The notes under the pieces: model-generated | Databases searched by the model: none | Told to the model about the DNA's origin: nothing | What the model saw: only the letters and a program-made list of their open reading frames with translations | In this document: positions 38,343 through 47,437 of the stretch, one piece after another | Position numbering within the stretch: the stretch's first letter is position 1 | Layout of the letters: the number at the start of each line of letters is the position of its first letter | Translations under genes and position numbers: made by a program | Assembly (NCBI RefSeq): GCF_903853455.1 | Contig: NZ_CAINTR010000153.1 | Location: 1 to 52,494, forward strand | Direction of reading: 5' to 3' | Length of the DNA stretch: 52,494 bases | DNA from: an uncultured Magnetospirillum sp. | Lineage (GTDB): Bacteria; Pseudomonadota; Alphaproteobacteria; Rhodospirillales; Magnetospirillaceae

Positions 38343-38887
38343 GACCGTCCTCTTCCATTGGCGGACTCTTCGGTCCGGAAGAATGTGTAGGAAAGGGTGA
38401 TGGTGCCGACTTCATCGGTATGGGGGTCGCTGGCCATGGCGGGGTCGATGACGAAGGTTACCGGCAGTTCCACGGTCTGGCCCGGCTGCAGAACCTGCTC
38501 GCTGAAACAGAAGCACTGGATCTTGGCCACATAGCGGCCGATCTTGTCCGGTGTCGCGTTGAACACCGCGTTGCCGGTGATGGGGTGGTCCGAGAGGTTG
38601 GTGGCGGTGAAGACGGCCAAGGTGTCCTCGCCCAGCCTGACCCGCATCTCGCGGACCTGGGGGGCGAAGCGCCAGTCCAGCCCCTTGGCCACCGAGGCGT
38701 CGAAGCGGATGGTGACCATGCGGTCCGACGCATGCTCCGAGGCGGCGGCCACCTGCTTGGGCGGTCCGCCGATGCCGGTGGCGGTGCAGAACGCCCGGTA
38801 GAGCGGAACGCTGGCGATCACCAGACCGATCATGGCGGCGACGATCACCACCAGGGCCGCGACGGTTGCTCCGGGACCGCGTTTCAT
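38339..38887 (-). CDS. ctaG: Cytochrome c oxidase assembly protein CtaG/Cox11
   Basis: This 182-residue protein has an N-terminal membrane anchor and a periplasmic beta-sandwich that inserts Cu(B) into subunit I. The copper-binding motif is QCFCFSEQVLQPGQ, preceded by YVAKI. FYRAFC-type VPLYRAFCTATG at residues 27-38 is also conserved. It lies six bases after ctaD. The heme O synthase gene ctaB, which often sits between ctaD and ctaG in alphaproteobacteria, is absent here. Confidence 0.95.
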   Translation of the reverse strand: MKRGPGATVAALVVIVAAMIGLVIASVPLYRAFCTATGIGGPPKQVAAASEHASDRMVTIRFDASVAKGLDWRFAPQVREMRVRLGEDTLAVFTATNLSDHPITGNAVFNATPDKIGRYVAKIQCFCFSEQVLQPGQTVELPVTFVIDPAMASDPHTDEVGTITLSYTFFRTEESANGRGRS

Positions 38888-38893
38888 GCCGGG

Positions 38894-41533
<2,640 letters not shown>

Positions 41534-41553
41534 TTAGGGTCAGGATCATCGTC

Positions 41554-41931
41554 ATGTTCAGCCGGTTGTTTGGTGGTTTGGGTGGGGCGGTTCGACCAGG
41601 CGGCGACAAGGTTCAGGTGGTCGATCCCGCCACCATCCGGGGATGGTGGGAGGCTGGCGAGGTGGTTCTGATCGATGTGCGCGAGCGTGACGAATACGCC
41701 GCCGAGAACATTCCCGGTTCCATCAATCTGCCGTTGACGTCGTTCAATCCCGCCCTGGTTCCCAAACCGGAAGCCGGCAAGCGTCTGGTGATCCACTGTC
41801 GCAGCGGGGTGCGCTGCGGCACCGCCTCCGCCCATCTGGTCGCGTCGGACTGGGAAGGCGACATCGTCCGCATGCAAGGCGGCATCATCGGCTGGAAGTC
41901 GGCGGGCGGGCCGACGCGCCGGGGCTCATGA
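41554..41931 (+). CDS. Rhodanese-like domain protein
   Basis: This 125-residue single-domain sulfurtransferase has the catalytic loop HCRSGVRCG with Cys82. The CH2A-type IDVRERDEYAAENIPGSINL and the trailing MQGGIIGWKSAGGP are classic rhodanese features. It is cytoplasmic, with a short hydrophobic start. The role may be sulfane-sulfur transfer or cyanide and thiosulfate handling. It is divergent from the cox operon. Confidence 0.9.
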   Translation: MFSRLFGGLGGAVRPGGDKVQVVDPATIRGWWEAGEVVLIDVRERDEYAAENIPGSINLPLTSFNPALVPKPEAGKRLVIHCRSGVRCGTASAHLVASDWEGDIVRMQGGIIGWKSAGGPTRRGS

Positions 41932-41993
41932 TCTCTTAAGAGTTATTCTCATAAACTGGCTGGGTAGTCGCTTCCAAAGAGGAGTGAACGACC

Positions 41994-42167
41994 ATGGGCC
42001 AGAAGGCTGCGCGCCGCGAGAAATTAGCGGCAATTCGGGAAAGGGCTTGGGAGATCCTCGCCTCGCCTGAAATCCATACCCTGATGTCCAGGGAGCGGGC
42101 TCTCGATTCCCTTGGTTACCTCTGGGAAGTCGAGAAGGAAAGGCTGGGATCCCTGTTGGCCTGTTAG
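41994..42167 (+). CDS. Small hypothetical protein, 57 residues
   Basis: ATG 41994 opens a 57-codon frame with an AGAGGAG ribosome site. The product is basic and probably helical (MGQKAARREKLAAIRERAWE, then a C-terminal LYWEVEKERL-like helix). A strong terminator follows nine bases after the stop, which supports a real transcription unit. No family is recognised. Confidence 0.55.
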   Translation: MGQKAARREKLAAIRERAWEILASPEIHTLMSRERALDSLGYLWEVEKERLGSLLAC

Positions 42168-42175
42168 CCGACCGA

Positions 42176-42217
42176 CTGCGCCCCTCTTCCGACCGGGAGA
42201 GGGGCGCAGAGCGTTTT
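42176..42217 (+). terminator. Rho-independent terminator
   Basis: A perfect 12-bp stem, CTGCGCCCCTCT / AGAGGGGCGCAG with a 10-base loop, is followed by AGCGTTTTC. It ends the 57-residue gene. On the other strand it may also serve the convergent zinc-finger gene. Confidence 0.75.
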
Positions 42218-42236
42218 CAGGCGGAAATCCGGTGGC

Positions 42237-42467
42237 TCAGCGCGGGCCGCAGCGCTTCGCCAGCACGGCTCTGGCCTCGGCCTCGTCGGCGCAGTCTCGG
42301 CAATGCTTGGCGTAAGGATTGGCCTTTAGTCGTTCCGCCTCGATCTCCTCGCCGCAGGCGCGGCAAGTTCCGTTCGACGGAACCGTTTCCACTTTCCCCA
42401 GAACCGCTTGAATAGCTGCCGCGTTGAGGACTTCAACCCGTTCGGCGGCGAGATCAATATCGTCCAT
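42237..42467 (-). CDS. DksA/TraR-type zinc finger protein
   Basis: This 76-residue protein has the C4 zinc finger TCRACGEEIEAERLKANPYA then HCRDCADEAEARA, as in the short TraR/DksA family that binds RNA polymerase. ATG 42467 has AGGAG 7 nt upstream; the longer frame begins at a TTG. The coiled-coil half of full-length DksA is missing, as in TraR-like proteins, so it might tune transcription. The effect is unproven. Confidence 0.8.
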   Translation of the reverse strand: MDDIDLAAERVEVLNAAAIQAVLGKVETVPSNGTCRACGEEIEAERLKANPYAKHCRDCADEAEARAVLAKRCGPR

Positions 42468-42555
42468 ACCCTCACTCCTGAGAGCCAAGTAGGCCGATAT
42501 AGTGGAATCACTTTAGGTTGAGATCAATATATATGATGGGGTGAGCGGCGCGGGA

Positions 42556-43035
42556 TTAGTCCGACGTCTTCGGCGACCAGGTCAGGGTGGCGTTGGCGTC
42601 TTCCTGGTTACAAAGCTCGGACAATTTGGCAGCCGAAACCCGCAACGGCGTAGTGCCGTTGATGGTGAGGATGCCCTTGCGGACCAGTTTCCAGCCAACC
42701 GAGACGCAGACATTGGGGGGCACGTTGTCGGCGGTGACGGAGACCTGATTGCCTTTGCGCTCCACGATCATGCCGCCGCCGAACACATTGTGCTCGAACA
42801 CGGCGCCTTCGGCGGCGCGCTCCATCTGGTCCACGAAGGCTTCGGGCGTCGCCATGGCGACCTCTCCCTTGGGACGCATCAGGAAGGCAGCCGCGCTGAA
42901 GGCAACGATGACCGCGATCAGGGCGAGGATCGCCAGCGTCTTGTTCGACCCACCGCCGGATTCGTGTTGGCGCTTGGGAGCGGAGTGGTGGTGGGCGAGG
43001 TGTTTGCCGGGAGTCGCCGAGTGACTGATCATCAT
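42556..43035 (-). CDS. Membrane-anchored hypothetical protein
   Basis: This 159-residue protein has a His-rich cytoplasmic lead (HLAHHHSAPKRQHE), one membrane helix at about 33-52 (TLAILALIAVIVAFSAAAFL) and an external domain with VEDQ-type helix and beta strands. Two Cys (VCVSV, ELCNQ) in that domain could form a disulfide. It resembles no family I can name. The gene is separate from its neighbours. Confidence 0.65.
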   Translation of the reverse strand: MMISHSATPGKHLAHHHSAPKRQHESGGGSNKTLAILALIAVIVAFSAAAFLMRPKGEVAMATPEAFVDQMERAAEGAVFEHNVFGGGMIVERKGNQVSVTADNVPPNVCVSVGWKLVRKGILTINGTTPLRVSAAKLSELCNQEDANATLTWSPKTSD

Positions 43036-43126
43036 TCACCACCCTGAGGGATAAAATGCCTCCAATACGGAAATTGTAACGAAATATGTTTAAGACAAGG
43101 TTAGGACTCGGGGGGGCGAAACGGAC

Positions 43127-43154
43127 GAAGCCCCCAGGTTTCCCTGGGGGCTTC
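43127..43154 (-). terminator. Hairpin downstream of tRNA-Val
   Basis: A perfect 12-bp stem, GAAGCCCCCAGG / CCTGGGGGCTTC with a 4-base loop, starts two bases past the tRNA CCA end. On the minus strand the next bases are GTCCGTTTCG, a weak T-run. Confidence 0.7.
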
Positions 43155-43156
43155 GA

Positions 43157-43231
43157 TGGTGGGCGGTACAAGGATTGAACTTGTGACCCCTGCGATGTCA
43201 ACACAGTGCTCTACCGCTGAGCTAACCGCCC
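43157..43231 (-). tRNA. tRNA-Val (anticodon GAC)
   Basis: This is a 75-nt cloverleaf read on the minus strand. The acceptor is GGGCGGT / ACCGCCC, the D-arm GCTC-agcggta-GAGC, and the anticodon arm CTGTG-TTGACAT-CGCAG with GAC at positions 34-36. The T-arm is ACAAG-TTCAATC-CTTGT. The CCA end is encoded. Confidence 0.95.
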
Positions 43232-43421
43232 GTTCTCCTCGGCGGGTTCGCGTCGCGTCCGCCGAGGGTCGTTCTTTTAGCGTCGTTCTTCGGGCATTGC
43301 AAGCCCTTCTGAAAAGCCTGCACAATGGTTTTTTCAAGGCTGCCGCGCGGAGGGGATGGTGCGATTTTTCATCCCGGATATGACTCCCGCGCGGCGACCT
43401 GTTAAGAATGCGGCACACGCC

Positions 43422-44315
43422 ATGGATACCAACCACACCGCCGCCCTTGATGACAGTTCCGTGCTGACGGTCCGCGCACCGCTCCGGCAGACCGTGCCAT
43501 TGGTGTTCGCGTCGCCGCATTCGGGCCGGGACTATCCCGCCGACTTCGTCGCCGCTTCGAAGCTTGATCCCAAGGCGCTGCGCCGGTCCGAGGACAGTTT
43601 CATCGACGAGTTGTACGCCTGCGCCCCCGATCAAGGGGCGCCGCTGATCAGCGCGGTGTTCCCACGGGCTTATTGCGACCCTAACCGCGAACCTTACGAG
43701 CTTGATCCCGCCATGTTCACCGGGCCGCTGCCCGGTCACGCCAATACGCGCAGTCCCAGGGTGCTGGCCGGGCTCGGCACTATCGCCAGGGTGGTCGCCA
43801 GCGGCGCCGAGATCTATGCCGGCAAGTTGTCGGTGGACGAGGCGGAGCAGCGGATCGCCCGGTGCTACAAGCCTTATCACGACCGGTTGCGGCGGTTGGT
43901 GGACGACACCCGGGCTGCTTTCGGCTGGTCGCTGTTGGTGGATTGCCATTCCATGCCGTCAGTGGGAGGCCCCATGGATCGCGACTCGGGCCTGTCGCGA
44001 GTGGACGTGGTGCTGGGCGACTGCTTCGGGGCGGCGTGTTCGCCGGTGTTCACCCAAGTGGTGGAGGACGCGTTTCGTCTGCGGGGATATCGGGTGGTCC
44101 GCAACACGCCGTATGCCGGCGGGTTCACCACCCGGCATTATGGCCATCCTCGCGAGAGCAGCCACGCATTGCAGATCGAGTTGAATCGGGGGCTCTACAT
44201 GGACGAGACCGAGCATCAGCACAGTTCGGGCTTTGGGCAATTGCAGGCCGATATCGAGGGGGTGGTCATGGCCCTGATCGACGCCGTGAACGAGTACGCG
44301 CCGTCATGTCTTTGA
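43422..44315 (+). CDS. N-formylglutamate amidohydrolase family protein
   Basis: This 297-residue protein belongs to the family that hydrolyses N-formylglutamate at the end of a histidine-degradation branch. Conserved pieces are VFASPHSGRDYP with the first metal His, PRAYCDPNREPYELD, LLVDCHSMPSV and GGFTTRHYGHPRESSHALQI with ELNRGLYMDE. No hut genes are nearby, so the family name may not give the true substrate. ATG 43422 was chosen for normal length; upstream ATGs at 43356 and 43380 cannot be excluded. Its stop overlaps the next gene by ten bases. Confidence 0.85.
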   Translation: MDTNHTAALDDSSVLTVRAPLRQTVPLVFASPHSGRDYPADFVAASKLDPKALRRSEDSFIDELYACAPDQGAPLISAVFPRAYCDPNREPYELDPAMFTGPLPGHANTRSPRVLAGLGTIARVVASGAEIYAGKLSVDEAEQRIARCYKPYHDRLRRLVDDTRAAFGWSLLVDCHSMPSVGGPMDRDSGLSRVDVVLGDCFGAACSPVFTQVVEDAFRLRGYRVVRNTPYAGGFTTRHYGHPRESSHALQIELNRGLYMDETEHQHSSGFGQLQADIEGVVMALIDAVNEYAPSCL

Positions 44316-44902
44316 ACGCCACGCCGCTGCCGGTGGTGATCCGCGACGCGTCCGCGGCGGACATGGCGGCCATTCAGGCGATCTATACCTATTACGTCAC
44401 CCGCTCGGCCGCGTCCTTCGAGGAAGTGCCGCCCAGCGTCGAGGACATGACCGCCCGCTGGTCCCAACTCGTCGGGCGCGGTCTGCCGTTCCTGGTGGCG
44501 GAGGAAAAGGGGGAGGTCCTGGGCTACACCTATGCCGGCCCCTTCCGGCAGCGCTCGGCCTATCGCTATACCGTCGAGGATTCCATCTATGTGGCGCCGT
44601 TCGTGGTGCGGCGCGGCATCGGCGGCGTGCTGCTGTCCGCCTTGATCGAGCGCTGCACCGCTCTCGGCTATCGCCAGATGATCGCGGTGATCGGCGATTC
44701 CGCCAATCAAGGGTCCATCGCCCTGCACCGCGCCAATGGCTTCGGTCAGGAAGGCGTGCTGCGCGGCGTTGGCCTCAAGTTCGGCCGCTGGGTCGATGTG
44801 GTGATCATGCACCGGACCTTGGGCGGCGATGACCGGCCGCTTCCCGATGGCGGCATCGCTCCGCCGCTGATCTCTTCCCCTCCGTCCGAGGATTGCCTAT
44901 GA
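44306..44902 (+). CDS. GNAT N-acetyltransferase, phosphinothricin acetyltransferase-like
   Basis: This 198-residue protein has the N-terminal VIRDASAADMAAIQAIYTYY and the acetyl-CoA binding segment APFVVRRGIGGVLLSALIER. ANQGSIALHRANGFGQEGVL is the later conserved part. This family usually acetylates methionine sulfoximine, phosphinothricin or related amino acid analogues. It overlaps the amidohydrolase gene, so both are translated from one mRNA. Confidence 0.85.
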   Translation: MSLNATPLPVVIRDASAADMAAIQAIYTYYVTRSAASFEEVPPSVEDMTARWSQLVGRGLPFLVAEEKGEVLGYTYAGPFRQRSAYRYTVEDSIYVAPFVVRRGIGGVLLSALIERCTALGYRQMIAVIGDSANQGSIALHRANGFGQEGVLRGVGLKFGRWVDVVIMHRTLGGDDRPLPDGGIAPPLISSPPSEDCL

Positions 44903-45015
44903 CCACGCCGACCCCCGAGGACATCGCTTTCAGCCGCCGCATCATTGTCGGTCTGGCCGTGATGCTTGCCGTCTTGCTCGGATCCCTGGCCTATGGTGCC
45001 CTGAGGAACTTCTAG
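44899..45015 (+). CDS. Single-helix small membrane protein, 38 residues
   Basis: A 38-codon frame starts within the GNAT stop (ATGA overlap). The product has a polar lead (MTTPTPEDIAFSRR) and one membrane helix (IIVGLAVMLAVLLGSLAYGA). The tight coupling and good helix suggest it is real, although it is short. The function is unknown. Confidence 0.5.
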   Translation: MTTPTPEDIAFSRRIIVGLAVMLAVLLGSLAYGALRNF

Positions 45016-45521
45016 GCCTCGGCGCGCTGATGGACCGTTTCGGCCTGACGCTGCATGGCCATGCGGTCCAGCTTGTCGAACGGCAACTCGGCGAAAAGCT
45101 CGACCCGACGGCGGATCATGCGCACCGTGTCGGCAAGGCGCGAACTCCGTTCCGCATGGGACCCGGAGGTCAGGTCGGGCCGGGGAATGGGCCAGGGCAC
45201 CACCATGGGCGCGCCGGGCAGGGTGACATCCCGGCAGCCTTCGTCGGCCTCGGTCAGGTTGAAGACGAAATCCAGTTTGGGCGCTTCCAGGCGCTGAAAC
45301 TCCGTCACGTTGACCGGCGTGACGGAGTCGGGCAGCGCGCCGACCGCACGGAGTACGTCCGAAATGGCGTCCGGGATGGTCTGGCTCGGCCTTACGCCCG
45401 CGTTGTAGGCGTGGAAGCGGGCCGAACGTTGGGAGTTCAGCAGGAATGTCGCGATCGGAGCCCTGACCGTGTCGTCGTCGCAGACGAAAAGCACATTGAA
45501 GACCTTGCTTGGAGCAGCCAT
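45012..45521 (-). CDS. Low-molecular-weight phosphatase/ArsC-like protein
   Basis: This 169-residue protein has the LMW phosphatase fold: P-loop VLFVCDDDTVRAPIATFLLN keeps the C-x5-R active-site spacing. Asp/Glu-rich loop residues replace the usual GNICRS. The middle resembles arsenate-reductase-like FVFNLTEADEGC, DVTLPGAPMVVPWPIPRP. It could be a phosphatase, arsenate reductase or a sensor that has lost activity. It is convergent with the small membrane protein. The start codon is ATG 45521, after GGAG. Confidence 0.75.
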   Translation of the reverse strand: MAAPSKVFNVLFVCDDDTVRAPIATFLLNSQRSARFHAYNAGVRPSQTIPDAISDVLRAVGALPDSVTPVNVTEFQRLEAPKLDFVFNLTEADEGCRDVTLPGAPMVVPWPIPRPDLTSGSHAERSSRLADTVRMIRRRVELFAELPFDKLDRMAMQRQAETVHQRAEA

Positions 45522-45603
45522 CTCCGTGATCCCCTTCGATTGGATCGACCCAAGGGGATCATAAGCCGTCGGAGCGACGGAAATTGTTATAGTTTGCGTA
45601 AGG

Positions 45604-46824
45604 TCATGCCGCCTTGCCGCGAGGGGCGAAACGGCGGATCGTGAAATCTTCCACCGCGACCCGAATCACGTCCTCGAAACCGTTGAACCCGGTGCGCAGG
45701 TAGGTGCCATAGGCTCCCAACTGGCCGATTTCGATCCAGTCGCCCTCGGTCACGTCATCGGGCAGCAGGAAGGGGCCTTGCATGCGATCCAGTGAGTCGC
45801 AGGTCGGACCGTAGAAGCTGAAGTCGCCAATGCGGCCGGTGCTGAACCCCGCGGCCTTGATCAGGCGGCAGGGATAGCGAAAGCCCAACACGCCCGCGTC
45901 GGACAAGGTGCCGTAGACCCCGTCGTTGATGTAAAGCAGGTCGCCGCGCCGTGCCTGGACCTGAACCACCAGCGACTGACAGGCCGCCACCAGAGCCCGG
46001 CCGGGCTCGCACCACAGGACGCATCCTTCGGGCAGGGCCATGCGGGCCACGCCGTGGGCGATGGCCGTCATGAACGCGTCCAGCGGAGGCGGCTGCATGT
46101 CGGGGTAGGGCACGGGAAAGCCGCCGCCCACGTCCAGCACGTCCAGGCGAATCCCGGCGTCCCGGATCACCGCGTCGGCCTGCTGCAAGGCGCGCTCCCA
46201 CGCCGACGGGTCGCAGCATTGCGAGCCCACATGAAACGACAGGCCAAGCTTGGCGGCATGGGGGGCGCAGGAGCGCAGCAACGCGGCCGCGTCATCGGCG
46301 AAGGCACCGAATTTCCCCGACAGATCCAGACGGGCGCCGCCCTTGGCCAGGCCCAGCCGTACGATCAGGCAGAGGTCCTTGGCTCCGGCGGTTTCATCGA
46401 CGATCTTGGCCAGTTCGTCGGTGCTGTCGAGTACGAAGTCGCGCACGCCGTGCTCGCGATAGGATTCGCGAATGGCCGAGCGGGCCTTGACCGGATGCAT
46501 GAAGTGAATCCGCGCCTGGGGGAACAGCCGGCGGACCAGTCGCACCTCGGTGATCGAGGCGGCGTCGAAATGAGAGATCCCTCCGGCGGCCAATGCCCGC
46601 AGAACCGCTTCGTCCGGGTTGCACTTGACGGCGTAAAGAACAGAACCGGGGAAGGCTTCGACGAAACGCGCCGCCTCGGCTGTCGCCATGGCCGGGCGCA
46701 GGCAGACCATGGGAATCTCGGGGCGGTGGGCCAGGACGGCCGCGTTCACCGATGGCAGCGACAACGGTGCGCCATCACGGCGGAAGCCAGCCTGGTCATG
46801 GGGGCGGCAGCGGGCGATGTTCAT
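45604..46824 (-). CDS. Ornithine/lysine decarboxylase (PLP, fold III)
   Basis: This 406-residue PLP enzyme converts ornithine to putrescine, or lysine to cadaverine, feeding polyamine synthesis. The PLP lysine is K67 in LYAVKCNP. HVGSQC, the phosphate-binding GGGFP and CEPGRALVA follow, then the dimer-interface FYGPTCDSLDRM with the catalytic Cys. This is the eukaryote-like, Nif3-unrelated type used by alphaproteobacteria. ATG 46824 has GGGGGAG 8 nt upstream. A roughly 290-nt leader containing a peptide gene and hairpin precedes it. Confidence 0.92.
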   Translation of the reverse strand: MNIARCRPHDQAGFRRDGAPLSLPSVNAAVLAHRPEIPMVCLRPAMATAEAARFVEAFPGSVLYAVKCNPDEAVLRALAAGGISHFDAASITEVRLVRRLFPQARIHFMHPVKARSAIRESYREHGVRDFVLDSTDELAKIVDETAGAKDLCLIVRLGLAKGGARLDLSGKFGAFADDAAALLRSCAPHAAKLGLSFHVGSQCCDPSAWERALQQADAVIRDAGIRLDVLDVGGGFPVPYPDMQPPPLDAFMTAIAHGVARMALPEGCVLWCEPGRALVAACQSLVVQVQARRGDLLYINDGVYGTLSDAGVLGFRYPCRLIKAAGFSTGRIGDFSFYGPTCDSLDRMQGPFLLPDDVTEGDWIEIGQLGAYGTYLRTGFNGFEDVIRVAVEDFTIRRFAPRGKAA

Positions 46825-46898
46825 GGGAGTGACTCCCCCCGACATGGGTCGAATCCTTCACCGATCCCTTTTCACGAAGGACGGCAATCGTTCAGGAA

Positions 46899-46938
46899 AC
46901 GGCGGCACGCGACCGGAAACAGTCGCGAAAGCCGCCGT
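46899..46938 (-). promoter_or_regulatory. Attenuator-like hairpin after the leader peptide
   Basis: The strong stem ACGGCGGC / GCCGCCGT continues with CGCGAC / GTCGCG. On the minus strand it begins at the last base of the leader peptide's stop codon. A short TTTCC follows it, so it could stop transcription or block the decarboxylase ribosome site about 60 nt downstream. Confidence 0.65.
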
Positions 46939-47003
46939 CACATACTGACGTTACGGATGGGACTGACTGGGGGGAACGTGCCCTGAATGTGGGTCGCCAA
47001 CAT
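46938..47003 (-). CDS. 21-residue leader peptide of ornithine decarboxylase
   Basis: A 21-codon frame within the leader begins MLATHIQGTF and ends PPVSPIRNVSM. A near-ideal ribosome site (GGGGAGG, 5 nt) precedes it. It is Pro-containing and has PPVSP and IRNVS near the end, the kind of tail seen in arrest peptides. Its TGA lies against the hairpin. The functional analogue would be SpeFL of enteric bacteria, which stalls on ornithine, and the alphaproteobacterial speF leader motif in Rfam. I cannot confirm that this is a member. Confidence 0.6.
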   Translation of the reverse strand: MLATHIQGTFPPVSPIRNVSM

Positions 47004-47120
47004 GTCCACCTCCCCTTCGGGTACCGGCCCATTTCTGCCGGCTCCTCCAAAAAGGACGCGTCCGTCGTTGCATAACCTCGATTGGGCCATCGGCACGTGC
47101 GTGTGCGTCACTGGGTTAAA

Positions 47121-47149
47121 TATATAGGCCGTCCGTAGACGGACGGCAA
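47121..47149 (-). promoter_or_regulatory. Decarboxylase promoter with palindromic spacer
   Basis: On the minus strand TTGCCG (47144-47149) and TATATA (47121-47126) are exactly 17 bp apart. The spacer contains most of the perfect palindrome GCCGTCCG-TAGA-CGGACGGC (47128-47147). A repressor bound there would block RNA polymerase. Transcription would start near 47114, leaving a 290-nt leader. The rest of 46825-47437 (613 bases without a large gene) holds the leader features; 47150-47437 has no gene I can support. Confidence 0.55.
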
Positions 47150-47437
47150 TCCCGGAAGTGTTACATTTTCAGGCTTCCAACTCCGCCAGCAGGGTGTCGG
47201 TGGCGCGGAGCCGATCCGCTTGATCATCCGTGACGTCGTGTGTCGCCGGATAGTCTCGGTTCAAGTTGGAACGATGTCATTTATTTCGGGGAGAGCGGCC
47301 TATACATTCGAACTGTGACGATGGCATGATTCTTTTGTTGCAGCCGGCCGCGGAGGGTGTCCGACATCGGGTGTGACGGTATAATCCGGCAATGCGGCAT
47401 CGCAATTTTGGGTTGCCGTGGACCGCAAAGCACGATC

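Noticed and set aside
42510-42535. TTGAGATCAA as an FNR-type site
   Set aside because: The half-sites are too close; FNR sites need TTGAT-N4-ATCAA.
47169-47264. 31-codon minus-strand frame ending DTLLAELEA before TGA, with a TTG start
   Set aside because: The amino acid pattern looks gene-like, perhaps a remnant, but it has no ribosome site, only a TTG start and no family. I could not support it as a gene.
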